A stretch of 64,000 nucleotides of DNA from Haloferula helveola. GTDB lineage: Bacteria; Verrucomicrobiota; Verrucomicrobiia; Verrucomicrobiales; Akkermansiaceae. Of the stretch, positions 26,736 to 36,488 are shown piece by piece (positions within the stretch are counted from its first letter, which is position 1; each line of letters opens with the position of its first letter). The stretch covers positions 2,108,001-2,172,000 of the forward strand of contig NZ_AP024702.1 of NCBI RefSeq assembly GCF_037076345.1. Reading direction: 5' to 3'. The translations under genes and the position numbers were made by a program. The notes under the pieces are model-generated. The model worked only from the letters and a program-made list of their open reading frames with translations, was not told the origin of the DNA and did not search any database.

Positions 26736-28757
26736 ATGCAACCCATGTCGTTTCCGACCATGGCCGTTCTGCTCGGCCTCGCGTCCCCCGTGACTGCCCA
26801 AGTCGTGCTTCTCCAAGAGGAGTTCGACAACACCCGCGGCTACAACCCCGATTCCGCCACCGCACTGGTGGGCGACGGCGACTGGGTCGATTTCGGCAAC
26901 CGCCTGACCGACAGCTTCGCTGCCAGCGAAGGTTACGCGACGGCCGACGGCGGCACCGAAAGCGTGCTGACCGGTGAGCCTACCTCGGCCGATCCTCAAG
27001 TCCGCAGCGATTTCGCTTTGGGAATTCCCAAAAACCAAGTCGGGGAAGTGACCCTGCGCATCCGCGCCGACGTCAACAACGACGATGTCTTCGACGCGTC
27101 CGACGTGATGATCCCGGGCGACGTTTCGCTGTTCTACACCGTCGCCCAGTTCGGCGAGCCCGGGGCCACCAACGGCCCGGGGCCGAACAGCTTCGGAACT
27201 CCGACCATCACCGCCCAAACCGATGGCTGGTATCTTTTCTCCTGGGCGGATCCAGGTGGCCTGACCGCCGGCGGCACCGCTCCGAACGTCGAGGGCATCC
27301 GCCTCGATCCGCTCAATGGTCTCATCGGCACTTCGTTCGAGATCGACTCGTTCATCATCTATCAGACGGCCAATCCGCCACCGGTCATCGAACTCGATCC
27401 GGGCTCGGCAGTCGGCGGTGAGTTCACGCTCCGGCAGGAATGGGATTGGGATGTCGACGGCGACCCGGACGGCTGGACGGCCAACGGCCAGTTCGATGTG
27501 GTCATCCCCGGAGGCATCGCCTCGAGCGTGGTCACCGGCACCAGCACCGGCGGAGATGCCAATTGGCTCTCGCCCGTCTTCAATGTCCCTGATGTCGAGT
27601 CCGGCCGCTTCGTCATGGAACTCGGGATCGTCAGCGAACCCGGCGACACCACTCCGAAACAACTCTTCTACGCCCTCAGTGGCGGAGCATTCGGCGCCAC
27701 CCAGCGCATCGACCTCGCGGCACCGGCCGACGATGGCGCGCTGCACGTTTACCGGATCACTTTCGACGACGACATCAACGCGCCCATCACCAGGCTGCGG
27801 CTGGACCCGTCGAACACCACAGGCATCGTTTCCAACATCGACTTCGTGCGGATCTATTCCGAGGGACCGGAGATCCTGCCCCCGACCGCGGAGCTCGATC
27901 CGGCAGCACTCGGACCGGAGTATGTCCTCGCGCAGGAGTGGACCTTCGAGACTGACGACGACCTCGAAGGCTGGACTCCGAACAACCAGACCGTCGAGGT
28001 TCCGAATGACGGATTCACCGGCGTCTACTCCGGCGCACTGTGGGGCGAGGCATCGACCGGCGACCCCCAGCTCTCCTCACCCACCCTTTCCATTACCGAG
28101 CCGCCGAGCGGCAGGGTCGTGATCGAAATCGACATCGAGCCTGATCCCGGCACCTCCACCGCACCGCAGCTCTTCTGGGCACTCGACGGTGGCGGATTCT
28201 CGGGGGCCAACGCGCTCTTCGCACCGACGCTTCCCAGCGACGGATCGCCGCACACGCTTCGCTTCAACTTTGAGAACGACCTTCCCGGCACCCTCACCAA
28301 CCTGCGCTTCGACCCGTCGGGCGAAATCAGCACGCTGGTCGGCATCGGGGCCATCCGGATCTACCGCGACCTCACCGGAGCCAGCGACTACGATCAATGG
28401 TCGAGCGAGCAGGCGTGGACACCCGGCGATCCAAACACCGGCGCCAGCGAGGACTTCGATGCCGACGGGATCGACAACGATACCGAGCGGCTCTTCGGAC
28501 TGGTTCCAACCGATCCCTCGTCGGTGAACCCGATCGCCAGCCCGCTCACGACCGCAGGCACCTTCTCCTACAACCGCCGTAATCCGACCCTCGCCGGCGC
28601 CACCTACACGGTCTTCACGTCCACCGACCTTTCCGTATGGACCGAAGACTCGGGCGCCATCCAGAGCGCGACAGGTGGCGACCTCCAAACGGTGAACGTC
28701 CAACTCACCGCCACTGCCGTCGACGGCCGGCTTTTCGTCAGGGTCGAGGCTCAGTGA
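26736..28757 (+). CDS. Exported protein with tandem carbohydrate-binding-like repeats
   Basis: A 673-residue secreted protein with a short signal peptide (MAVLLGLASPVTAQ). It has at least two homologous ~160-residue units. One starts near residue 215 (IELDPGSAVGGEFTLRQEWD), the other near 385 (AELDPAALGPEYVLAQEW). Each ends in a conserved LRLDPS/LRFDPS plus FVRIY/AIRIY. An N-terminal unit (VVLLQEEFDNTRGYN) looks related. The units look like jelly-roll glycan-binding domains. The C terminus has a Ca-binding-like DADGIDNDTERLFGL and a final beta domain. No catalytic motif is seen, so a binding or surface role is inferred. Confidence 0.65.
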   Translation: MQPMSFPTMAVLLGLASPVTAQVVLLQEEFDNTRGYNPDSATALVGDGDWVDFGNRLTDSFAASEGYATADGGTESVLTGEPTSADPQVRSDFALGIPKNQVGEVTLRIRADVNNDDVFDASDVMIPGDVSLFYTVAQFGEPGATNGPGPNSFGTPTITAQTDGWYLFSWADPGGLTAGGTAPNVEGIRLDPLNGLIGTSFEIDSFIIYQTANPPPVIELDPGSAVGGEFTLRQEWDWDVDGDPDGWTANGQFDVVIPGGIASSVVTGTSTGGDANWLSPVFNVPDVESGRFVMELGIVSEPGDTTPKQLFYALSGGAFGATQRIDLAAPADDGALHVYRITFDDDINAPITRLRLDPSNTTGIVSNIDFVRIYSEGPEILPPTAELDPAALGPEYVLAQEWTFETDDDLEGWTPNNQTVEVPNDGFTGVYSGALWGEASTGDPQLSSPTLSITEPPSGRVVIEIDIEPDPGTSTAPQLFWALDGGGFSGANALFAPTLPSDGSPHTLRFNFENDLPGTLTNLRFDPSGEISTLVGIGAIRIYRDLTGASDYDQWSSEQAWTPGDPNTGASEDFDADGIDNDTERLFGLVPTDPSSVNPIASPLTTAGTFSYNRRNPTLAGATYTVFTSTDLSVWTEDSGAIQSATGGDLQTVNVQLTATAVDGRLFVRVEAQ

Positions 28758-28780
28758 TTGATCCAACGAAAGAATCCCAC

Positions 28781-29491
28781 ATGACTCCGCGCCATCTGCT
28801 CGCCGCACTGCTCACGCTGGGCAGCACCCACGCCGCCACGTTGCTCGAGCTCGACTTCTCCGGCAGCGGCGCCGTCGGCAGCTTCAACAGCACCGACGCC
28901 CAATTCACCACCGTCGATCCGGTCTTCGCCGGAAGCCCGGTGATTTCCACGATCGGCGGCAGCGCCGGAACGGCAAGCTGGGTCTACGACGGCACCGGCA
29001 CCGCCGCCACCAACCCGGACCTGCACACGGCTTCGACCTTCGGCGGACCAAGCCGGATCGACCTGGCGCTTGGGGTCGCCAGCACCGGCCAGTCGTACAC
29101 GATCACTTCGATCGAAATCGACATCCGCGCCTCGAACTCCACCGGAACCACCTGGGAGATCGGCTACCGCAAGCCGGATACCTCCACCGTGCTGCTGGGC
29201 AGCCAACCGATCAGCGTCCAAGGCGGCACGGACCCGCTCGGGACTTATTCGATCGATCTCAGCGGCGAATCATTGACGGCAACCGACAGCACGCTCGCGT
29301 GGGTCGAGGGAGGCACCGGCAATCTGCGCCTGCTGTTCCATGAGCCGACATCCACCGGCAATGACAACTTCCAGATCGCCGGCATCCGGGTGATCGGGAC
29401 CGCCGTCCCGGAACCCACCTTGCTCGCACTCGTCGCGCCAGCACTGCTCCTGTTCTTGCGTCGCCGCCGAACCGCGCCACCTGTACTCTGA
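28781..29491 (+). CDS. PEP-CTERM sorted exported protein
   Basis: A 236-residue protein with an N-terminal signal peptide (HLLAALLTLGSTHAA), a Thr/Ser-rich beta body, and a C-terminal PEP-CTERM signal: VPEP, a hydrophobic helix (TLLALVAPALLLFL), then RRRR. That tail is recognised by the exosortase/PEP-CTERM sorting system in bacteria with exopolysaccharide. It follows the repeat-protein gene by 23 bp and is probably co-transcribed. The exosortase is not in this window. Confidence 0.82.
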   Translation: MTPRHLLAALLTLGSTHAATLLELDFSGSGAVGSFNSTDAQFTTVDPVFAGSPVISTIGGSAGTASWVYDGTGTAATNPDLHTASTFGGPSRIDLALGVASTGQSYTITSIEIDIRASNSTGTTWEIGYRKPDTSTVLLGSQPISVQGGTDPLGTYSIDLSGESLTATDSTLAWVEGGTGNLRLLFHEPTSTGNDNFQIAGIRVIGTAVPEPTLLALVAPALLLFLRRRRTAPPVL

Positions 29492-29539
29492 AACTCTCCC
29501 GAAAACGTTCCCTTGTCAGATTCTGCGGGGACACTTTCC

Positions 29540-32365
29540 ATGAAACCCAAATCCATCCGTGTCGAACGCCCCGCTTGGGGACCCCCCGGAGCCATGCCCG
29601 CCTTGATCCCGCTCACCGTCATCCTGTTTCCCTTCGCCAGCGCGCTCGATGCCAATCACAACGGCATCAGCGACGTATGGGAGGCGGCGTATCCGGCCGA
29701 GGCGGCGCAGCTCGAGGCCGACAGCGACGGTGACGGCCAGAGCAACGGCGACGAAGGACGGGCATGGACCGACCCGACCGATCCGGACTCGTTCTTCCGG
29801 CCGCGCGGATTGACGACCGACGGCAGCAACGATCATTTCACCGTCGAAGGCCAACGCTGGCTGCGTGACGCGGTGGTGGAAAGCGGCGACCTCTCCGAGT
29901 GGACCCGCGATGGTGATGCCACCGCGAGTGACGGCTCGAACGCTGACGTCACCCGCCCGGCCGATCCGGCAAAGAAGTTCTACCGAGTCGCACGCTACTT
30001 CGCACTCAACTCCGACACCGACGCGCTCGACAACCGGGAAGAGGAGGAACTCGGCACCGACCCGCTGACCTGGGACAGCGATGGCGACAAGGTCGCGGAC
30101 GACGTCGAGTTCCGAATCGGCACCGACCCGCTGTCATCGACCGACAGCGACGGCGACTCGCTCCCCGACGACTGGGAGCGATGGTGCATCGTCTTCGATG
30201 CCGGCGACGGCGTGACGGACCTGACCCACGTTTCGGCAACCACCGACTTTGACGGAGACTCGATTCTCGACGGCGACGAGTTCGCCCTCGGCACCTCGCC
30301 GGTGGTCGCACTGAAGAACATCGTCTTCTTCCTGACCGAAGACCAAGGACCCGACCTCGGATGCCTTGGCACGGTCGGCCTTGAAACCCCGAATCTCGAC
30401 ACGCTCGGAAACGGCGGCGTCATCTTCGAGCGCGCCTTCGCGCTGTCGCCGGTCTGCAGCCCGAGCAAGATGGCGCTTTTCACCGGCACCTACCCGCACA
30501 CCAACAGCGCCCACCGCAATGTGCCGAACTACGGCGTCAACTTTCCGCTCGGCGAGCCCGACCCGTCGCAGCTCGGACTCGGCGGCGTGCACGAGGATCT
30601 GCCGACGCTGATCGAGATCTTCCGCGACCAGGGCTGGCACACCTCGGTGAGTTCCAAAAGCCACGTCCAACCGGTCCGCAAGTTCCCCTATCATCAGGGC
30701 CACTCCAATCCGGGCACGCCTGCGGCCGCGACGAACATCATCAACAACACGGTGACGGCCGCCGGCCAGCGGCCGTTCTTCCTGTGCTTCAACATGGGCG
30801 CTCCCCACCTGCCGTTCCGGAACACCCCGAACGCCAACGGGCTGTGGGATCCGAGCGGCGGATTGCTCGGCGACGGCGGCGTCACCAACGTGGACCCCAG
30901 CTCCATCGTCGTGCCGAACTCGATGCCCGACGTGCCGGGCGTGCGCCAGGACTGGACCGACTACTACGGCGCAATCGAGGTGGTCGACTCGCTCTTTGCC
31001 GCCGTCCGTGCCGCGCTGCAGGCGCAAGGCATCCTGGATGAAACGCTGGTCGTCTTCAGTGGCGACCACGGCATTGGCCTGCACCGCTTCAAGCAGAGCA
31101 TCTACGGTCTCCAGGTTCCGTTGCTGATCGACGGTCCCGGCGTCAGCGGAAGCCGCCGCCTCGACGCACCGGTCAGCCACTTCGACCTCGCGCCGACCTT
31201 CCTCGATTTCGCCGGCATCGCCGTGCCGCCATCGATGGGCGGCAAGTCGCTCTGGCCTCTTCTGAGCGGGCAGTCCGAATTCAGCGACCGCAAGACCATC
31301 CTCGGTGCCTGCCATGAGAAATACGATGCCCGCTCGGTGTGCGACGGCCGCTACTACTACGTTCGCAATATCCGTCAGGCCTCCGGCGCCACGCTCGCCA
31401 ACCCGGGACCGGCACTGAATGCCGACCAGTTCCAAGGCGGATCTCCATGGTACAACCGCGCCTACGACGCCACGGTCGCCGCCACCGGTACACCCCAACG
31501 CGAACTGCTGCGGATCTTGGTCGAGGGAGAACTGCCTCCGGAGGAACTCTACGACCTCGATGCCGATCCGTGGTGCTCCGACAACCTGATCAGCGATCCT
31601 GCCCTCGCCGGAGTTCGGAAATCGCTCGCTCGGGAGCTCGCGGAGTGGCGCATCGCGACCGAAGACTACAACCAGTCAGCCTCCGAAGTCACCCGCCGCG
31701 AGCAACGATTCATTTCCATCGACCCACCGGTGGCTCCGACCGCCAGCGACAACTTCGATGGCGAGAGCGGCGCGCTGGATGACGATGCCGATTGGACGCT
31801 CGACATCGCTGGCAACAGCGACGCCGACTTCACGCTCGGAAGCGGCCGGGTGGACGCGCCCGCAGGCCCGGTCACACTCGCCACGCATGACGGTTCCGCT
31901 CTCACCGCCAGCGCGGAATTCACCGTCTCGGTCAAGACCGGCTTCGACGGCACCGGTGTCGCCGGCGGAGTTGCCTTCGGCGTTGTGCCGGACGGCGGCA
32001 GCTCCAGCTTCTGGCAGTTCATGCTCGCCGACGGACGCAGCGCTCCCGGCGGATCGGACAAGGACGTGAGGCTCTTTCGCGTTGTCCAGGGCTCCCAGCA
32101 AAACCCGGCTCTGATCGCCGAAAACGGCCTTCCGAACTACCCGACCGGCTCGTTCACCAATGGCGCACTCTTCACGGTCGAAGTGAGCGGCCAGCAGGGT
32201 TCGTCGCTCGTCGACTTGCGGATCCTCGATCCCGATGGTTCGGTCTACTACTTCAACAGTGATTTCGACCTCGGAGCACCCGTCCCCGAAGGCGGAAAGT
32301 TCGGCATTACCACTTGGTCCTCCGGCAGTTCGATATTCGACGACTTCAACCTGATCCTCGAATGA
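29540..32365 (+). CDS. Secreted modular sulfatase with Ca-binding repeats and noncanonical active site
   Basis: A 941-residue exported protein. After a signal region (LTVILFPFASA) come several thrombospondin-3-like Ca-binding repeats (ADSDGDGQSNGDEG, SDTDALDNREEEELGTD, DSDGDSLPDDWE; about residues 35-255). Then a family S1 sulfatase domain (IVFFLTEDQGPDLG; FSGDHGIG). The formylglycine site reads C306-S-P-S-K, where family members normally have C-x-P/A-x-R. A C-terminal LamG/jelly-roll-like domain (about 740-941) ends the chain. The stop overlaps the next ATG (ATGA). The start at 29540 is chosen before the signal peptide. The enzyme would remove sulfate from a polysaccharide if the modified active site is functional. 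Confidence 0.8.
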   Translation: MKPKSIRVERPAWGPPGAMPALIPLTVILFPFASALDANHNGISDVWEAAYPAEAAQLEADSDGDGQSNGDEGRAWTDPTDPDSFFRPRGLTTDGSNDHFTVEGQRWLRDAVVESGDLSEWTRDGDATASDGSNADVTRPADPAKKFYRVARYFALNSDTDALDNREEEELGTDPLTWDSDGDKVADDVEFRIGTDPLSSTDSDGDSLPDDWERWCIVFDAGDGVTDLTHVSATTDFDGDSILDGDEFALGTSPVVALKNIVFFLTEDQGPDLGCLGTVGLETPNLDTLGNGGVIFERAFALSPVCSPSKMALFTGTYPHTNSAHRNVPNYGVNFPLGEPDPSQLGLGGVHEDLPTLIEIFRDQGWHTSVSSKSHVQPVRKFPYHQGHSNPGTPAAATNIINNTVTAAGQRPFFLCFNMGAPHLPFRNTPNANGLWDPSGGLLGDGGVTNVDPSSIVVPNSMPDVPGVRQDWTDYYGAIEVVDSLFAAVRAALQAQGILDETLVVFSGDHGIGLHRFKQSIYGLQVPLLIDGPGVSGSRRLDAPVSHFDLAPTFLDFAGIAVPPSMGGKSLWPLLSGQSEFSDRKTILGACHEKYDARSVCDGRYYYVRNIRQASGATLANPGPALNADQFQGGSPWYNRAYDATVAATGTPQRELLRILVEGELPPEELYDLDADPWCSDNLISDPALAGVRKSLARELAEWRIATEDYNQSASEVTRREQRFISIDPPVAPTASDNFDGESGALDDDADWTLDIAGNSDADFTLGSGRVDAPAGPVTLATHDGSALTASAEFTVSVKTGFDGTGVAGGVAFGVVPDGGSSSFWQFMLADGRSAPGGSDKDVRLFRVVQGSQQNPALIAENGLPNYPTGSFTNGALFTVEVSGQQGSSLVDLRILDPDGSVYYFNSDFDLGAPVPEGGKFGITTWSSGSSIFDDFNLILE

Positions 32366-33129
32366 GGCTCTTCACTCCAAGAAACCCGACGAAACCCATG
32401 ACCCGACGCAAACCCCACGGCTTCACCCTGATCGAGCTGCTGGTCGTACTCGTGATCGTCGCCGCGCTTGCGGCACTCGTCTTCGCCATCTCGCGCAAGG
32501 CGATGGCCAAATCGAGGCTCGCGAACTGCACCAACAACATGCGCCAGATCGGGCTCGGGCTCACCCACTTCGAAGGCGACTACCGCCGCCTGCCCGGCCG
32601 CAACGACGGCATGGCATGGGACCGTGCCATCCTTCCCTACATGGGCTACAGCGGCCGCCCCGAAGACCTCGCCGGACAACAGCCGTTGAACGCCAACGAA
32701 TGGGCATCGCTGAAGCAAACCGCCGAGCTCTTCGCCTGCCCGGAGGACCGCAAGGACCGCGACCGGAACTTCTTCAAACGTAGCTATGCGATCGTTCCGT
32801 GGACCACCAACTGGTCGAACGGAACACAGTTCCGCGGATGGAAGAACCGCCCGTTCAACGTTGGCGTTCCGCTTTCGATCGTAAAGGACCTGTCACGGGC
32901 CGCCGTGGTTGTCGAGTGGCATGCCGGTTCCGAAGGAATCCCGAATCATCTGGGAGGTGGCGGCCACGCCTACCACGACCGCGGCGGGCCGGACGGCAAG
33001 GACGACGAAGTCCACGGCAAGAAGCAGATCGTGCTCTTCGCCGACGGCCACACCGAGACCCTGCCGTTTATTTCGAACGCCGAGTTTGTCGAGCGCTACT
33101 GGCCCGGCCAGATTGGCAGCGCCCAATGA
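32362..33129 (+). CDS. Type II secretion pseudopilin-like (DUF1559-type) protein
   Basis: A 255-residue protein with a prepilin leader and methylation site (KPHG before FTLIELLVVL) and one N-terminal helix. The globular part has cysteines and a C-terminal 'DGHTE' segment (HAYHDRGGPDG, FADGHTETLP), as in the H-X9-DG/DUF1559 family common in Verrucomicrobiota and Planctomycetota. The ATG at 32362 overlaps the sulfatase stop as ATGA, like the other junctions of this operon. An ATG at 32398 would give a shorter, more usual leader. Confidence 0.82.
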   Translation: MRLFTPRNPTKPMTRRKPHGFTLIELLVVLVIVAALAALVFAISRKAMAKSRLANCTNNMRQIGLGLTHFEGDYRRLPGRNDGMAWDRAILPYMGYSGRPEDLAGQQPLNANEWASLKQTAELFACPEDRKDRDRNFFKRSYAIVPWTTNWSNGTQFRGWKNRPFNVGVPLSIVKDLSRAAVVVEWHAGSEGIPNHLGGGGHAYHDRGGPDGKDDEVHGKKQIVLFADGHTETLPFISNAEFVERYWPGQIGSAQ

Positions 33130-34673
33130 TCCGCGAACTGCTGCTTGTCGCCACCGTGGCATCGCTCGGCCTCCATGCCGCCGAGCGACCGGACATCGTC
33201 GTGATCCTCGCCGACGACATGGGCTACAGCGACGCCGGCTGCTTCGGGGGAGAGATCCCCACCCCGGCCCTCGACCGGCTCGCGGAGAACGGCCTCCGCC
33301 TGACCCGCTGCCGCAATGCCGGGATGTGCGTGACCTCGCGCACTTCGTTTCTAACAGGACAATGGTGGCCCTCCGGCCAGCGGGAGTTCGGGAAACGGGA
33401 AGTTCTGCCAGAAAGGCTGCAGACCCACGGCTACCGGACCGCGCTCATCGGAAAGTGGCACCTCCCCGGCCACCCGATGGACCACGGCTTCGATCACTTC
33501 TTCGGCTTTCTCGGCGGCTTCGCGGATCACTTTGGCGGCAGCCGGGACTACCATCTCGATCGCGCACCCTTCACCGCTTTCGGCAAGGACTTCTACAGCA
33601 GCGACGCCTTCGCCGAGCGGGCCGTGCGTTTCGTGGAGAAGACCGACTCCGAACAACCGCTGTTCCTCTACCTGAGTTTCCAGGCGCCGCACAACCCGCT
33701 GCAGGCGCCGGCGGCGGACATCGCGCGACATCGCGGGAATTACCGGCAAGGCTGGCAGGCCGTCCGCGAGGCACGCTTCGCACGGCAGAAGAAGCTCGGG
33801 GTTGTGGCGCCGGATGCCGAATTGCCCGCCGCCCCCGAGAACCTCCCCGAGTGGTCCGCGCTCAGCGATGTCCAACGCGATCTCGAGGACCTTCGGATGG
33901 CGACCTTCGCCGCGATGGTCGAACGTCTCGACCGGGGTGTCGGTGAAGTGGTCAAGGCTCTGCAGGCTTCCGGCCGGCTCGACAACACCCTGATCGTCTT
34001 CCTCAGCGACAATGGCACCGACCCTTTCTCGGTGGTCGATGCCGCCATGCTCAAGCAGGGCAAGCTGCCCGGTGACCGCGGCTCGAACTACCAGCCCGGG
34101 CTGGGCTGGGCCTATGCAAGCGTGACCCCGTGGCGACTCTACAAGATCAGCCAGCACGCCGGTGGAGTGACCACGGGCGCCATCGTCCACTGGCCGAAAC
34201 GGCTCGCCGGTGCAGGGCGGATCGACCACTCCGAGATCCACTTCGTCGATCTCATGCCGACCTTGGGCGCCGCGGCGGGATTCGATGCGGCGGACTGCGA
34301 TGGCGAATCCTTTCTGCCGTTGATCCAAGGCGACGAATGGCAACGCAAGCGCCCGATGTTTTTCCAATACATGGACAACCGGGCCATCCGGACGCGAAAC
34401 TGGACGATGGCCGAAGTGGACGGATCGGGGTGGGAGTTGTTCGACGCTCGTAAGGACTCTCTCGAGAGCCGCGACATCTCCGAAAGCCGTCCCGATATCG
34501 TCAAACAACTCGCATCCCAATGGACCGCGTGGTGGTCATCGGAGAATCAAGGAAAGACCTACACTCCGAAGTCCACCGCCAAAAGTCCTCACTACTCACC
34601 CCAAGGCGACCGCGGCAGCGGCAAGCGCTACGTGCCATCTGCCATGCCTCCCCAACCCGCGCCCGAACCATGA
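33126..34673 (+). CDS. Secreted S1 family sulfatase (CVTSR active site)
   Basis: A 515-residue arylsulfatase-type enzyme with a signal peptide ([18 protein letters not shown]). Metal-binding DD lies in [10 protein letters not shown] (residues 28-37). The formylglycine site is C68-V-T-S-R, with Thr where Pro or Ala is usual; the Arg is present. [21 protein letters not shown] and LSDNGTDPF are typical S1 motifs. The gene starts by ATGA overlap with the pseudopilin gene and ends by ATGA overlap with the next sulfatase. The substrate is a sulfated glycan, unspecified. Confidence 0.88.
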   Translation: MIRELLLVATVASLGLHAAERPDIVVILADDMGYSDAGCFGGEIPTPALDRLAENGLRLTRCRNAGMCVTSRTSFLTGQWWPSGQREFGKREVLPERLQTHGYRTALIGKWHLPGHPMDHGFDHFFGFLGGFADHFGGSRDYHLDRAPFTAFGKDFYSSDAFAERAVRFVEKTDSEQPLFLYLSFQAPHNPLQAPAADIARHRGNYRQGWQAVREARFARQKKLGVVAPDAELPAAPENLPEWSALSDVQRDLEDLRMATFAAMVERLDRGVGEVVKALQASGRLDNTLIVFLSDNGTDPFSVVDAAMLKQGKLPGDRGSNYQPGLGWAYASVTPWRLYKISQHAGGVTTGAIVHWPKRLAGAGRIDHSEIHFVDLMPTLGAAAGFDAADCDGESFLPLIQGDEWQRKRPMFFQYMDNRAIRTRNWTMAEVDGSGWELFDARKDSLESRDISESRPDIVKQLASQWTAWWSSENQGKTYTPKSTAKSPHYSPQGDRGSGKRYVPSAMPPQPAPEP

Positions 34674-36169
34674 TCCGAACCCTGCTCCTGCTTTGCCTGA
34701 CCGTCTGGCTGCGGGCGGCTGACAAGCCGAACATCGTCTTCATCCTCGCCGACGACCTCGGCTGGGCGGACACCTCGCTCTACGGCCACACCGACTTCTA
34801 CCGCACGCCGCACATCGCGCGCCTTGCCGAGCGCGGCTTGACCTTCACCCGCGCCTACTCGGCGAGCCCGCTGTGCTCGCCGACCCGTGCCGCGATCCTC
34901 ACCGGCATCAGCCCGGCGAGAATCGGGGTCACCGCGCCGCAATGCCACCTGCCGCAGGTCACGCTTGAGTCGAGCACCACCGAGAAAGGCCCACCTCACA
35001 AGAAGTCGACCGTGCCGACGTCGGCGAGCCGCTTGCGCACGGAGTTCCGGACCATCGCGGAGGCACTCAAGGACGCGGGCTACGCGACCGGACACTTCGG
35101 CAAGTGGCACCTCGGCCCCGATCCCTTCTCACCCCTGCAGCAGGGTTTTGATGTCGATATCCCCCACTTCGCCGGACCCGGACCGTCAGGTGGATTCGTC
35201 GCTCCGTGGAATTACAAGGACTTCGATCCCGATCCGGCGATCCCCGACCAGCACATCGAGGACCGGATGGCGCTCGAAGCGGTCGCATGGATGGCGAAAC
35301 ACAAGGACCAGCCGTTTTTCCTGAACTACTGGATGTTTAGTGTACACGCGCCCTTCGATGCGAAGCAGGCGCTGATCAGGAAATACGATCAGGTCATGGA
35401 TCCTCACGACGAGCAGCGCTGCCCGACCTACGCCGCGATGATCGAGAGCATGGACGATGCCGTCGGCACCCTGGTCGCGGCGCTGGAACGGTTCGATGTC
35501 CTCGACAACACCGTGATCATCTTCACATCGGACAACGGTGGCAACATGTACGACTACGTCGGCCAGGACCACCCGACCAGCAACCGGCCCTTGCGTGGAG
35601 GAAAAGCGACGATCTTCGAAGGAGGCACCCGCGTGCCGTGCGTGATCGCCTGGCCGGGGAAGACGAAGCCGGGCGGCCGCAGCGACGCGATCGTCCAGAG
35701 CGAGGATTTCTACCCGACCATTCTCAGAGGGATCGGCATCGAGCCGGTGGCGCAGAAGACGCTCGATGGCATCGACATCACTCCGACTTTCAACGGTGGC
35801 AGCTTGGATCGCGAGGCGGTGTTCCAATACTTCCCCCACGACCCGCCCGTACCCGACTGGCTGCCTCCTTCCGTAGCCGTGCAGCGCGGCGACTGGAAAC
35901 TGATCCGAATCTTCCATGACGGCGAAGACGGCGCGCATCGTTACCTCCTCTACAACCTGAAGGACGACATCGGAGAAACGAAGAACCTCGCAGCCGAGAA
36001 ACCCGATGTGGTCGAGCAACTCGACGCCCTGATCGAGACCTTCCTCAAGGACACAGGCGCCGCCCGCCCCTTGCCCAACCCCAACTTCGACCCGGCCAAA
36101 TACGATCCCAACCAGATCGGCGTCCCCAAACGCAAACCACCCGGGAACAAGCCCCAGCAGAAGAAGTAG
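34670..36169 (+). CDS. Secreted S1 family sulfatase (canonical CSPTR)
   Basis: A 499-residue sulfatase with a signal peptide ([17 protein letters not shown]). Canonical elements: [10 protein letters not shown] for the metal, C69-S-P-T-R for formylglycine maturation followed by ILTG, FGKWHLG, and TSDNGG. The C terminus is Pro/Lys-rich ([14 protein letters not shown]). It is the last gene of the coupled operon. It most resembles secreted enzymes acting on sulfated algal or animal glycans. An anaerobic or FGE-type maturase is not visible in the window. Confidence 0.9.
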   Translation: MIRTLLLLCLTVWLRAADKPNIVFILADDLGWADTSLYGHTDFYRTPHIARLAERGLTFTRAYSASPLCSPTRAAILTGISPARIGVTAPQCHLPQVTLESSTTEKGPPHKKSTVPTSASRLRTEFRTIAEALKDAGYATGHFGKWHLGPDPFSPLQQGFDVDIPHFAGPGPSGGFVAPWNYKDFDPDPAIPDQHIEDRMALEAVAWMAKHKDQPFFLNYWMFSVHAPFDAKQALIRKYDQVMDPHDEQRCPTYAAMIESMDDAVGTLVAALERFDVLDNTVIIFTSDNGGNMYDYVGQDHPTSNRPLRGGKATIFEGGTRVPCVIAWPGKTKPGGRSDAIVQSEDFYPTILRGIGIEPVAQKTLDGIDITPTFNGGSLDREAVFQYFPHDPPVPDWLPPSVAVQRGDWKLIRIFHDGEDGAHRYLLYNLKDDIGETKNLAAEKPDVVEQLDALIETFLKDTGAARPLPNPNFDPAKYDPNQIGVPKRKPPGNKPQQKK

Positions 36170-36184
36170 AGCCCACGAAGGAAA

Positions 36185-36207
36185 GGACCGCGCGAACCCA
36201 CTCGCGC
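36185..36207 (+). repeat. 23-bp palindromic motif, copy 3
   Basis: GGACCGCGCGA-ACCCAC-TCGCGC; same stem bases as the other four copies, with a different loop. Confidence 0.78.
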
Positions 36208-36253
36208 CCCAAGTTCCCGGCCCGGCAACCGAGTTCAGCCCGGTGCACGATCC

Positions 36254-36464
36254 AGCCCCGAAGGGGCGACGGCATTTAGCCACGGGGTTCACCCCGTGGA
36301 ACGGTTCGCAGTGAGATTCCCAAGCCCCGCGAGGGGCGTAGGCGGAGTCGCAACCAATGGAGCCGGACCGCTTCGCCTGCGCCCCTTGCGGGGCTCAATC
36401 CTGTTGCCGTCCCCGATACCACGGGGTGAACCCCGTGGCCAAATGCCGTCGTCCCTCCGGGACT
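36254..36464. repeat. Composite palindrome family, full copy D
   Basis: About 211 bp with module order P-Q-R-R'-Q'-P'. P is AGCCCCGAAGGGGCGACGGC plus ATTTAG; Q the hairpin CCACGGGGTTCACCCCGTGG (36280-36299); R AGCCCCGCGAGGGGCGTAGG (36323 on). R' (36374-36395), Q' (36419-36438) and P' (36439-36464) are the inverted counterparts. Each module is itself a small hairpin. Same plan as 60491-60700. Confidence 0.85.
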
Positions 36465-36488
36465 ATGATCGACGGGGTGCACCGCTCA

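Larger units (their letters stand above)
36170..36488. other. Intergenic repeat region between convergent genes
   Basis: The 319 bp between the sulfatase operon and the DUF5722 gene hold one 23-bp motif copy (36185-36207) and a complete composite palindrome (36254-36464). No gene or T-tract terminator is seen. Confidence 0.75.
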
